Assembly: GCF_023740735.1 (NCBI RefSeq)
Contig: NZ_JAMRXH010000015.1
Coordinates: 140,259 to 204,258, forward strand
Direction: 5' to 3'
Length of the DNA stretch: 64,000 nt
From: Nocardia sp. CDC159
GTDB taxonomy: Bacteria; Actinomycetota; Actinomycetes; Mycobacteriales; Mycobacteriaceae
Under the pieces are notes generated by a model that saw only the letters and a list, made by a program, of their open reading frames with translations, was not told the DNA's origin and ran no database searches. This document shows positions 17,246 through 26,614 of this stretch, one piece after another. The position numbers were made by a program, and so were the translations under genes. The first letter of the stretch is position 1. Each line of letters opens with the position of its first letter.

Positions 17246-18480
17246 CGCGCGATATCCGAATCGACCGCATTGCGGAACACCCAGCGCAGCCCCACGAAGC
17301 GGGTGAGCGTGGCGACCAGATTCGCGGCCACCAGCACGAACAGCTCCCAGTGCACCGCGGCGTCGGATCCGGCCCAGTGATGCAGCGCGAACAGCGACCC
17401 ACTGGTGAGCAGCCACGCGAAGGCGAAGATCAGCAGGCCCTGGAAGTGCTGCGAGACCACCCGGGTCGAGCCGCGCACGCCGAAGGTGAAGGCCCGGTTG
17501 GCCGCGGTATTGGCGATCGCGGTGAGCAGCAGCGCGGCGAAGTTCGCGAGCTGCGCGCCGATGACGCCCTGCAGCAGCACATACAGCAGCAGGTAGGCCA
17601 GCGTGGAGATCACGCCGATGATGCCGAACCGCACCAACTGCCCGACCATCCCCAGCGGTACCCCGTCGACCAGGGGTTCGCGTCCCACGGCCGCGCGCAG
17701 CTCGTTGACCGGCAGCGCACCCGTGGCCAGGCCCTTGCCCACCCGCCACACGCCGAGCAGATCCTTGCGCGCGGTGTCGACGATGTCGACGCGGCTGTCC
17801 GGATCGTCGATCCAGTCCACCGGCACCTCGTGGATGCGCAGCCCGGCGCGCTCGGCGATCACCAGCAGTTCGGTGTCGAAGAACCACTCGCCGTCCTGCA
17901 CCAGCGGCAGGATGCGGCGGGCGACCTCGGTGCGCATGGCCTTGAAGCCGCACTGGGCGTCGGAGAAGCGGGCCTGCAGCGACGCCTTGAGAATCAGGTT
18001 GTAGCAGCGGGAGATGAACTCGCGCTTGGGCCCGCGCACCACCCGCGACGACTTCGCCAGCCGGGTGCCGATCGCCAGATCGGAATGCCCGCTGACCAGC
18101 GGCGCGATCAGCGGCAGCAGTGCGTTCAGATCCGTGGACAGATCCACGTCCATATAGGCGACGACCTGCGCGTCGGAGGCCTCCCACACCGCGCGCAGGG
18201 CGCGCCCGCGCCCCTTGCGGTCCAGATGGATCACGCGCACCCCGTCGAGCTCCTCGGCGAGGCCGTGGGCCACCTGCAGGGTGGTGTCGGTGGAGGCGTT
18301 GTCGGCGATGGTTATTCGCGCCGAGAAGGGGAAGCCCTCGCCGAGAAAGGCGTGCAGTCGGCGCACACACCCCGCGAGGTCGCGCTCCTCGTTGTAGACC
18401 GGAATCACCACATCCAGCACCGGGGTGCGCACCGCATCACGGATGGGTACTGCCTCAATGGCCGTCACTGTCTCGGACAT
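17242..18480 (-). CDS. GT2 polyprenyl-phosphate glycosyltransferase fused to GtrA domain
   Basis: A 412-residue fusion. Residues about 20-250 are a GT2 glycosyltransferase: LDVVIPVYNEERDLAGCVRR, ITIADNASTDTT, then VVAYMDVDLSTDLNALLPL (DXD-type metal site) and QCGFKAMRTEVARRI. After about 280, four membrane spans form a GtrA-like domain (QLVRFGIIGVISTLAYLLLY, NRAFTFGV). It probably charges polyprenyl phosphate with a sugar and helps flip or present it to the ArnT-like enzyme encoded next, as in GtrA/GtrB systems, here merged in one chain. ATG at 18480; about 180 bp of non-coding sequence lies upstream. Confidence 0.88.
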   Translation of the reverse strand: MSETVTAIEAVPIRDAVRTPVLDVVIPVYNEERDLAGCVRRLHAFLGEGFPFSARITIADNASTDTTLQVAHGLAEELDGVRVIHLDRKGRGRALRAVWEASDAQVVAYMDVDLSTDLNALLPLIAPLVSGHSDLAIGTRLAKSSRVVRGPKREFISRCYNLILKASLQARFSDAQCGFKAMRTEVARRILPLVQDGEWFFDTELLVIAERAGLRIHEVPVDWIDDPDSRVDIVDTARKDLLGVWRVGKGLATGALPVNELRAAVGREPLVDGVPLGMVGQLVRFGIIGVISTLAYLLLYVLLQGVIGAQLANFAALLLTAIANTAANRAFTFGVRGSTRVVSQHFQGLLIFAFAWLLTSGSLFALHHWAGSDAAVHWELFVLVAANLVATLTRFVGLRWVFRNAVDSDIAR

Positions 18481-18660
18481 GCAATCTAACCTCGGTGATC
18501 AGCCTTGGGCACCGCTGCGGTCGAGCTGGGAGGTTCCTGGGAGAGGGCTCTCGAGACCTTCCATTCGGAACTTTTCCGTGCACCGAGGCTAGCAACCTGC
18601 TGGCGATCCTGCTATCCGAGCGGCCGGTACTGTTACCGACTCAACTCCGATCTTGGAGCT

Positions 18661-19164
18661 TCAACTCCGCTCGCCGAACTCCAGCACGACCAACGGAATC
18701 GGTCGATCGATCTTGGCCTGGAAATCGGCCAGCAGCGGATTGTTGGCCAGCACCCAATCGGCGAATTCGCGGTACTCCTCGCCCTCGAGCACCCGGCCGC
18801 GGCCGGTGTAGGTCTTACCGCCCAGCTCCACCCTGATGGCCGGATTCGCCTTGATGTTGTGCCACCATGCCGGGTACTTGTCCTCCACGAACGAGCTGAC
18901 GTAGACGGTGTCGCCGCGATAGAGGTGGCCCAGCGGAACCGTATGCTCGCGGCCGCTCTTCGCGCCCGTGGTGGTGAGCAGCAACAGGTCCGCGCCCTCG
19001 TAGGCGCCGCCCACCTTGCCGTCGTTGGCGCGGAATTCGGCGATCACATCGTCGTTCCAGTGCGCGATGTCGGTTTCGGAGAAGTCCTGGTTCCAGGGCG
19101 CCGCGGGATCGTCGTAAGAGGTGATTTCGGGTCGATCCCCGTGTGCCGCAGTCGATTCGCTCAT
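18661..19164 (-). CDS. Ddn-like deazaflavin (F420)-dependent nitroreductase family protein
   Basis: 167 residues with the split-barrel Ddn/DUF385 pattern: LLLLTTTGAKSGREHTVPL, then DTVYVSSFVEDKYPAWWHNI and NPAIRVELGG. In mycobacteria these proteins bind F420 or fatty acids and reduce quinones or nitro-compounds; the substrate here is unknown. An N-terminal extension of about 30 residues precedes the core. The gene begins 34 bp after thiD on the same strand and may share its transcript. Confidence 0.85.
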   Translation of the reverse strand: MSESTAAHGDRPEITSYDDPAAPWNQDFSETDIAHWNDDVIAEFRANDGKVGGAYEGADLLLLTTTGAKSGREHTVPLGHLYRGDTVYVSSFVEDKYPAWWHNIKANPAIRVELGGKTYTGRGRVLEGEEYREFADWVLANNPLLADFQAKIDRPIPLVVLEFGERS

Positions 19165-19198
19165 GACTGCAGTATGCCTGGGGGTGCCGACAAAAACC

Positions 19199-20041
19199 TC
19201 AGTCTCGCAGTCGCCACAGCGGCGATACCGGGCCGTGGCCCGCGCCGAGATCGTAGGCGGCCCGCAGGCATCGGGTGGTCCACTCCTTGGCGAAGGCGAT
19301 CGCCTCGGGGACCTGGTAGCCGTGGGCCAGCGCGCAGGCCGTGGCCGCGGCGAGGGTGTCGCCGCCGCCGTGGTCGTTGCCGGTGCGGATGCGCGGCGCG
19401 GACAGTTCGTGGAAATGCTCGCCGTCGTAGAGGATGTCGGTGCTGAACTCCGAGGACCGCAGGTGGCCACCCTTGACGATCGCCCAGCGCGGGCCCAGGG
19501 CCAGTAGCGCCTCGGCGGCGGTGCGGGCGGTGCGATCGTCGGTGACCTCGATTCCGGTCAGCAGCCGCACCTCGTCCAGATTCGGGGTGACGACCGTCGC
19601 CAGCGGAATCAGTGTGTGCCGCAACGCATCCAGCGCCGAGGCGTGCAGCAGCGGATCGCCGTGCATGGAGGCCGCGACCGGATCGACCACCAGCGGGACG
19701 GCGCCGTCGCGGCCGATGCCCACCTCGCCGCAGACCTGTGCGACCGCCTCGATGATGGCCGTGGAGGCCAGCATGCCGGTCTTGGCCGCGCCGATTCCGA
19801 TGTCGCCCACCACGACTCGCACCTGATCGGCCACGGTCTGCGCCGGAATCTCGTGAAAACCGCTGACCCCCACCGAGTTCTGCACGGTCACCGCTGCCAC
19901 GGCGACGCAGGCATGCACGCCCAGCAGGGCCATGGTGCGGGAATCGGCCTGGATTCCCGCACCGCCGCCGGAATCGGTTCCGGCAATGGTGAGGACGCGG
20001 ACCGGGGTCTGGCCGTCGGTGGGCAGCGGCAACAGTTTCAC
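19199..20041 (-). CDS. thiD: Hydroxymethylpyrimidine (phosphate) kinase ThiD
   Basis: Phosphorylates HMP and HMP-P for thiamine assembly; ribokinase-fold protein of 280 residues from a GTG. Motifs are VLTIAGTDSGGGAGIQADSR (HMP pocket), GMLASTAIIEAV, VVTPNLDEVRLL, WAIVKGGH and the anion hole/catalytic segment HGGGDTLAAATACALAHG. The usual THGTGCT reads HGGGDT, putting an Asp at the catalytic position as in ribokinase-type enzymes. Divergent from the TetR gene at 20104, with an operator-like palindrome between. thiE/thiM are not in the window. Confidence 0.93.
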   Translation of the reverse strand: MKLLPLPTDGQTPVRVLTIAGTDSGGGAGIQADSRTMALLGVHACVAVAAVTVQNSVGVSGFHEIPAQTVADQVRVVVGDIGIGAAKTGMLASTAIIEAVAQVCGEVGIGRDGAVPLVVDPVAASMHGDPLLHASALDALRHTLIPLATVVTPNLDEVRLLTGIEVTDDRTARTAAEALLALGPRWAIVKGGHLRSSEFSTDILYDGEHFHELSAPRIRTGNDHGGGDTLAAATACALAHGYQVPEAIAFAKEWTTRCLRAAYDLGAGHGPVSPLWRLRD

Positions 20042-20057
20042 GAGATGAAGCCTACTA

Positions 20058-20085
20058 TTCTGTAACAGAACGGATCATTCCGTTC
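20058..20085. promoter_or_regulatory. Overlapping palindromes between thiD and tetR (operator)
   Basis: TTCTGT-A-ACAGAA (20058-20070) overlaps GAACGGA-TCAT-TCCGTTC (20068-20085). The second has 7-bp perfect arms. Both lie in the 62-bp divergent gap, 18 bp before the TetR ATG, the classic place for a TetR self-operator. It may also touch the thiD promoter. Confidence 0.65.
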
Positions 20086-20103
20086 AGGTGCTATTGTGGA
20101 TGG

Positions 20104-20754
20104 ATGCCGAAGACAGCCGACACTCCCGCCCGCAAGGGACTCCCCGGGCGCAAGGCCCAGGCCGCCCGCAACGACGGGATCATTCTCGCGGCCGCCCGCG
20201 AGGTCTTCCTCGCCGATCCGGGTGCGCCCATCGCCGCGGTGGCCGAACGGGCGGGGGTGGGGATCAGCGCCCTGTATCGCCGCTATGCGTCCAAGGAGGC
20301 GTTGCTGCGCACGCTGTGCTACGACGGACTGTGCCGCTACAACGTGGAAGCCGAGGCGGCGCTGGAAAATTCGGACGATTGGCAGGTGCTGGCCGACTTT
20401 CTGCGCCGGGTGGTGGACGCGGATGTGCACTCGTTGACGGTGCGGCTGGCCGGAACCTTCACTCCCGACGAGAGCTTCGTGCCCCAGGTGCGCCGGTCCG
20501 GGGAGCTGAACGAGGAGATCATCCGCCGCGCCCGCGCCTCGGGTCGGTTGCGCGCCGGGGTCACCCCGCACGACCTCGGCCTGATCCTCGAGGCCTGCGC
20601 GGCCATCGCCCTTCCCGACCAGGCCCGCACCGCCGAGCTGCGCAGGCGGATGCTGACCGTGCTGATCGACGGACTGACCGTCGCGGGCGAGCTGCCGGGC
20701 CCTCCACCGGCCCCGAACGAATTCGCGCAGCGCTGGCAGCCGCGCGACCGATGA
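20104..20754 (+). CDS. TetR family transcriptional regulator
   Basis: 216 residues. Basic N-terminal arm, then helix-turn-helix segments DGIILAAAREVFLADPGAPI and AERAGVGISALYRRYASKEALL; a helical C-terminal domain without recognised ligand motif follows. Divergent from thiD and separated from it by strong palindromes, so it likely regulates itself and possibly thiD-ddn. The VOC-protein gene lies 46 bp downstream on the same strand and may be co-regulated. Confidence 0.87.
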   Translation: MPKTADTPARKGLPGRKAQAARNDGIILAAAREVFLADPGAPIAAVAERAGVGISALYRRYASKEALLRTLCYDGLCRYNVEAEAALENSDDWQVLADFLRRVVDADVHSLTVRLAGTFTPDESFVPQVRRSGELNEEIIRRARASGRLRAGVTPHDLGLILEACAAIALPDQARTAELRRRMLTVLIDGLTVAGELPGPPPAPNEFAQRWQPRDR

Positions 20755-20800
20755 ATTACGCACGACCGCCCCGTCGATACCGGTAACCGAAGGAGCCGTC

Positions 20801-21208
20801 ATGAACTGGACATTGGAAGTGGTGATCGTCCCGGTCGCCGACGTCGATCGGGCCAAGGCCTTCTATCACGAGAAACTCGGCTTCGCCGTCGACCACGACA
20901 CCTCGTTCGGCGAGGGCATGCGGATCGTCCAGCTCACCCCGCCCGGATCGGGCTGCTCGATCGTGATCGGCACGGGCGCGGTCCCGAAGATGGAGCCGGG
21001 CTCGCTGAAGGGTTTGCAACTGGTGGTCCCCGATATCCGCCGCGCCCACACCGAACTGGTCGAGCGTGGCGTCGAGGTCACCGACGTCCAGGTGATCGGT
21101 GCGAACCCGCGCCCGGTCCCCGATCCCCTCGACAATGTCGGCTTCGTCTTCTTCGACGATCCCGACGGTAACAGCTGGGCCGTACAGCAGATCTCCAGCC
21201 GCGCTTGA
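20801..21208 (+). CDS. VOC (glyoxalase/bleomycin-resistance) family protein
   Basis: 135 residues with the two beta-alpha-beta-beta-beta modules of the vicinal oxygen chelate fold: VVIVPVADVDRAKAFYHEKLGF at the start and GFVFFDDPDGNSWAVQQI at the end. The GNSW-x-x-QQI ending is typical of glyoxalase-like proteins in actinobacteria. Function unknown. Preceded by gaaggagcc; converges on thiC with a large hairpin between. Confidence 0.87.
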   Translation: MNWTLEVVIVPVADVDRAKAFYHEKLGFAVDHDTSFGEGMRIVQLTPPGSGCSIVIGTGAVPKMEPGSLKGLQLVVPDIRRAHTELVERGVEVTDVQVIGANPRPVPDPLDNVGFVFFDDPDGNSWAVQQISSRA

Positions 21209-21212
21209 TTTC

Positions 21213-21298
21213 TCTCGTTGCCCCGCCCGCTCTCTCGTTGCCCCGGACGGAGCCCGGGGCAAGGCGGTACCCCGGGCTCCGCCCAGGGGCAACGAGAG
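21213..21298. repeat. Hairpin repeat with TCTCGTTGCCCCG motif (bidirectional terminator?)
   Basis: TCTCGTTGCCCCG occurs twice in direct orientation (21213-21225, 21233-21245), and CTCTCGTTGCCCC (21232-21244) pairs with its exact complement at 21286-21298. Inside, GGAGCCCGGGG (21249-21259) pairs with CCCCGGGCTCC (21270-21280). It lies between the converging VOC and thiC genes. The same 13-mer recurs at 37687-37699, so it may be a dispersed repeat serving as terminator. Confidence 0.65.
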
Positions 21299-21322
21299 AC
21301 GCACGGCGAGAACGGAAGTCCG

Positions 21323-22975
<1,653 letters not shown>

Positions 22976-22983
22976 TCGTGAAT

Positions 22984-23088
22984 CCTCCCTACGCCGGCAT
23001 TACCCGGTCAGGTTCGAACGGTCGACGGCCCTGATCCGCCCGAATGGGCTAGCCGTCCTCTCAGCCCGCTGGTGCGAGCCCCCGTTGG
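22984..23088 (-). promoter_or_regulatory. TPP riboswitch of thiC
   Basis: Read on the minus strand, the region contains the conserved THI-box parts in order: GGGGGCTCGC, GCTGAGAGG, a variable stem, then TTCGAACCTGACCGGGTAAT and GCCGGCGTAGGGA. The thiC Shine-Dalgarno GGAGG abuts the 3' edge, suggesting TPP binding hides the ribosome site. End coordinates are approximate. Confidence 0.95.
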
Positions 23089-23185
23089 TCGATGTGCGGT
23101 TGTGCTACCCGGCCGAGGGTACCTGCGGCCTCGACCGGGGCGCCAGGGGACCGTCAGGTTGACCGAAATCCGCCGAAAACGGACA

Positions 23186-23217
23186 TTTCGATAGGTTGAC
23201 CAGCGCTTTCGATAGGT
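23186..23217. repeat. Direct repeat TTTCGATAGGT x2
   Basis: Exact copies at 23186-23196 and 23207-23217, 21 bp apart (two helical turns), upstream of the thiC riboswitch and close to the 3' end of the lipase gene. The spacing suits two protomers of a DNA-binding protein on one face, perhaps at the thiC promoter. No regulator assigned. Confidence 0.4.
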
Positions 23218-23237
23218 CCCACGAATGAGAGCGGCGT

Positions 23238-24629
23238 TCAGTTCTCCCTGGGGCCGATCGGCCAGCCGAGTGCCCCGGCCATCGCGTTCAGGTTGATGAT
23301 CGTCTGCTGGACGAAGGCATCGGGACTGGCGAACATCGAGACGACATTGTCGGTGCGGCAACCGATCTGGTCGGGGGCATTGGGTGCGAGCCTGCCCTTG
23401 ATCCAGCCGAATGCCTCACCCATGCCCAGCGTGGTCAGGGTCAGATGTTCGCTGAGGTGATCGCGCTTGTAGATCACCGAGCTGCCGCCGTCGCACCACT
23501 GCTTCACCATCCGGTCGTTGGACCACACCGGCACGGCCTCGTCGAAGACGCCCTGGTACACGAACATCGGGGCGGTCGGCGGATTGTGGCCGAGCACCAG
23601 GCTGTCGAACACCTCCTTGATCTCCGGCAGCGCGAGATACTGCGCGATCGGAATCGTCAGCAGTCGTTGATAATCCACGAACATCGCGGTCAAGGCGTTG
23701 CGGGACAGGCACTGCCGGTTCGTGCGGTCCATCAGTGCCCGCCCCTCCGGGGTCAGGTACTTGTTGGTGGTCTCGGCGAACTTGGGGTACGCATTGCTCA
23801 GCGACGCGATGCCGATGGCGATCAGGCTGGAGAACATCGAGCCGTTCACATGCAGCAGCGACTGCACATCGGAGGTCGGCGCGCCCAGCGCGACACCCTT
23901 GATGTTCAGCTCCGGCGCATAGCTCGGCTGCATCTCCGCGGCCCAGCCGCTGCCCATCCCGCCGCCGGAGTAGCCCCACAGCGCGACCGGCGTATTCGCC
24001 CCGTCCAGGCCGAGCGGCTCGAACCGCTGCGCCGCGCGCACGCTGTCCAAAACCATGTAGCCGGGTTCCCTGGCCACCGCCAGATGTCCGTTGACGCCCT
24101 CGTAGTCCGGAATCGCGACCGCATAACCCTCGCTCATGGCCGCGGCCAACCCGAGGTATTCGCTGTTGGAGTGGATGCCCTCGAGTCCGGCCAGCCCGGT
24201 GCCCTGCTGCAGCACGTACGACGGCGCGCACTGCGGGGCCGCGCTGTCGTAATAGAACTGGGCCGACAGCAGCGGCCGATGCCGGGCGGGGTTGGCGCCC
24301 ATGGGCATCGCCACCGTGGTGACCGCCGCCGTCGGGATCCCGTTCAGATCGGTGGTGCGGTACAGCAGCTGCCAGGACTTCACCCGCACCGGCAGGATGG
24401 TCGCGACCGCGAGCTGCACCGGCCGCGAGCGCAGGATCGTGCCGGGTTCGGTGGCCTCGAAGCCCTCCGGCGGTTTGTAGAACGGATCCACTTGCGGCGC
24501 AAGGGGTTGGGCTTGTGCGGGTGCCGGGGCGGAGTTGCCCAGCAGCAGGGCGGCGGCGAGGGTCATCGCCGTCGTGAGCGCCACCGCGGGCCATCGGCGG
24601 CCGCGGCGATCCCCATTGATCACAGACAC
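23238..24629 (-). CDS. Secreted lipase (LIP family)
   Basis: A 463-residue exported alpha/beta-hydrolase. The N-terminus carries RRGRR and a hydrophobic stretch ending in APAPAQAQP, a signal peptide with twin-arginine flavour (cleavage near residue 40). The nucleophile elbow is VALWGYSGGGMGSGW (GxSxG), and the family-typical VAIPDYEGVNGHLA lies upstream of it. The C-terminal acid/His region includes VFDEAVPVWSNDRMVKQWC and DHLSEH. LIP-family lipases hydrolyse triacylglycerols or long-chain esters. GTG start. Divergent from a TetR gene, probably its regulator. Confidence 0.85.
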   Translation of the reverse strand: MSVINGDRRGRRWPAVALTTAMTLAAALLLGNSAPAPAQAQPLAPQVDPFYKPPEGFEATEPGTILRSRPVQLAVATILPVRVKSWQLLYRTTDLNGIPTAAVTTVAMPMGANPARHRPLLSAQFYYDSAAPQCAPSYVLQQGTGLAGLEGIHSNSEYLGLAAAMSEGYAVAIPDYEGVNGHLAVAREPGYMVLDSVRAAQRFEPLGLDGANTPVALWGYSGGGMGSGWAAEMQPSYAPELNIKGVALGAPTSDVQSLLHVNGSMFSSLIAIGIASLSNAYPKFAETTNKYLTPEGRALMDRTNRQCLSRNALTAMFVDYQRLLTIPIAQYLALPEIKEVFDSLVLGHNPPTAPMFVYQGVFDEAVPVWSNDRMVKQWCDGGSSVIYKRDHLSEHLTLTTLGMGEAFGWIKGRLAPNAPDQIGCRTDNVVSMFASPDAFVQQTIINLNAMAGALGWPIGPREN

Positions 24630-24728
24630 GTCCTGTCCTTCCCTCCATCAGGTGTGACAGGAATTACAACATGCCTTCCAATTCGCAACAAGAGTTCTTT
24701 TTACAGGTCGCCCTACTATCGTCGGGGT

Positions 24729-25415
24729 ATGACCCGCAGCAACCCCGCCGCGCAGCCCGCTCCGTCCCCGGCGCGGCGCCGGATTCGCGGCCTCGACGCC
24801 GAGGAGCGCAGCGCCCAACGTCGTCGCCAGCTCCTGGACGCCGCTACCGAACTGTTTGCCCGCCAGGGTTTCTCGGGCACCTCGATCGAACAGATCTGCC
24901 AGCACGCCTACGTCGGCACGAAGGGCTTCTACGACCACTTCGACAGCAAGGAAGCCTGCTATATCGCGCTGCTGGAGCAGATCACCGCGCAGTTTCAGCA
25001 ACGGGTGCTCGCGGTGGCGGTCGAATCGGCGCAGTTGGACTGGCCGCAGCGGGCGGCGGCCGTGATCACGGCGTGGGTGCACGCCCTCGCCGACGATCCG
25101 CGCCTGGCGAAGGTGACCTTCGGCGAGGCAGGCGGCATCTCACCGACCGTCGAGCGGCAGCGGCGCAGCAACCGGCGGTGGGCGGCGGCCTTCCTGGACG
25201 GGCAGTGGTCGGGAGAACCGGATGCCGATCCGGGCGTGCAGCGGCAGCGCATCGCCCTGGCGCTGGCGACCATCGGCGGCATGTTCGAGCTGGTCACCGA
25301 CTGGCTGCATCATCACGACGACGGCGGCTCACCGGATGCGGCCGAAACGCTGATCGAGGACCTCGTGCACTTCTTCACCACCGTCGACTCCGGTCGCCGG
25401 GCCGCCGCGCCGTAG
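24729..25415 (+). CDS. TetR family transcriptional regulator
   Basis: 228 residues. A disordered Pro/Ala/Arg-rich arm of about 25 residues precedes the helix-turn-helix: RRRQLLDAATELFARQGFSG and CQHAYVGTKGFYDHFDSKEA. The C-terminal domain is helical with no ligand motif I recognise. Divergent from the lipase with a 99-bp AT-richer gap, so lipase control is the obvious hypothesis. Converges on the fumarylacetoacetase gene (17 bp between stops). Confidence 0.85.
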   Translation: MTRSNPAAQPAPSPARRRIRGLDAEERSAQRRRQLLDAATELFARQGFSGTSIEQICQHAYVGTKGFYDHFDSKEACYIALLEQITAQFQQRVLAVAVESAQLDWPQRAAAVITAWVHALADDPRLAKVTFGEAGGISPTVERQRRSNRRWAAAFLDGQWSGEPDADPGVQRQRIALALATIGGMFELVTDWLHHHDDGGSPDAAETLIEDLVHFFTTVDSGRRAAAP

Positions 25416-25432
25416 CGCGGCGGCCCCGCGCC

Positions 25433-26614
25433 TCAGCGCGCGGGCAGGATCCGTCCCCGGACCTCGCCCAGGCCGATGCGCCCGCCGCCGGGTCCGGGCG
25501 CGGTGGCGCTGATCGCCACCTCGTCGCCGTCTTCCAGGAAGGTGCGCTTGGTCCCGCCGACATCGATGGGTTCGCTTCCGCCCCAGGACAATTCCATGAA
25601 CGAGCCGCGCTGCTCGCGCTCCGGGCCGGAGATGGTGCCGGAGGCGTACAGATCGCCCGGCTGGGTCGAGGCGCCGTTCACCGTCATATGCGCGAGCATC
25701 TGCGCGGGCGACCAGTACATCCGGCGATAGGGCGGGCTCGCGACCAGCTCGCCGTTCCAGTGCACCGCGAGATCCAGGTCCAGGCCCCAGGATTCGCGCT
25801 CGCGCAGATACGGCAGCGGTTCGGGTTCCTGGCCGGGCAGCGGCACCCGGGCCTGCTCGAGGGCGGCCAGGGGGGTCACCCACGCCGACATCGAGGTGGC
25901 GAACGACTTGCCCAGGAACGGTCCCAGCGGCTGATACTCCCAGCCCTGGATATCGCGCGCCGACCAGTCGTTGACCAGCGCGACGCCGAAGACGTGCGCG
26001 GCGAAATCGTCGACCGGAATCGGGCGGCCGAGCTCGGAGCCGACGCCGACCACGAAGCCGAGCTCCGCCTCGATGTCCAGTCGCTGCGACGGGCCGAATT
26101 CCGGTGTGCCCGAAGGGGTCCGACGCTGTCCCCGCGGCCGGACGATCTCGGTGCCGGAGACCACGACGGTGCCCGCCCGGCCGTGATAGCCCACGGGCAG
26201 ATGCCGCCAGTTCGGCAGCAGCGGTTCGCCGTCCGGGCGCAGCAGGCGGCCGAGGTTGGTGGCGTGGTCGATGCTGGCGTAGAAGTCGACGTAGTCGCCG
26301 ATCGCCACGGGCAGCCGCAACCGCACCGCGTCCACCGCATGCGCCGCGGCGGTGGGGATGTCGCCGCCGAGCCGCTCCCGAACGCGGTCGCGCACCTCGC
26401 GCCAGCGGGCGGGCCCCTGGGCCAGGAAGGCGTTGAGGGTGGGCCGGGCGAAGGTCGAATCGTCCAGCAGCACGGCCAGATCCACGACCGAGTCACCGAA
26501 TCGCACGCCCACCCGGAACTCGCCGCCGCCCTCGGGGGCGAACACGCCGTAGGGCAGATTGTCGAGGCCGAACAGGGCATCGCCCGCCACCTCGATACGC
26601 AGCGTGCCGGTCAT
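25433..26614 (-). CDS. fahA: Fumarylacetoacetase
   Basis: Final step of tyrosine/homogentisate catabolism: fumarylacetoacetate to fumarate and acetoacetate. 393 residues. N-terminal SH3-like domain to about 110; then the FAH core with DYVDFYASIDHATNLG (catalytic His region), LPVGYHGRAGTVVVSGT, DIEAELGFVVGVGSELG, ALVNDWSARDIQGWEYQPLG and FATSMSAWVTPL. The C-terminus has MTVNGASTQPGDLYASGTIS. The ATG overlaps the stop of the homogentisate dioxygenase gene (ATGA), so the two are coupled. Confidence 0.95.
   Translation of the reverse strand: MTGTLRIEVAGDALFGLDNLPYGVFAPEGGGEFRVGVRFGDSVVDLAVLLDDSTFARPTLNAFLAQGPARWREVRDRVRERLGGDIPTAAAHAVDAVRLRLPVAIGDYVDFYASIDHATNLGRLLRPDGEPLLPNWRHLPVGYHGRAGTVVVSGTEIVRPRGQRRTPSGTPEFGPSQRLDIEAELGFVVGVGSELGRPIPVDDFAAHVFGVALVNDWSARDIQGWEYQPLGPFLGKSFATSMSAWVTPLAALEQARVPLPGQEPEPLPYLRERESWGLDLDLAVHWNGELVASPPYRRMYWSPAQMLAHMTVNGASTQPGDLYASGTISGPEREQRGSFMELSWGGSEPIDVGGTKRTFLEDGDEVAISATAPGPGGGRIGLGEVRGRILPAR

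Noticed and set aside
15233..18370. Single 1045-codon glycosyltransferase chain
   Set aside because: The first 370 codons are an off-frame reading of the GT2-GtrA gene; the true start is ATG 17245, coupled by ATGA.
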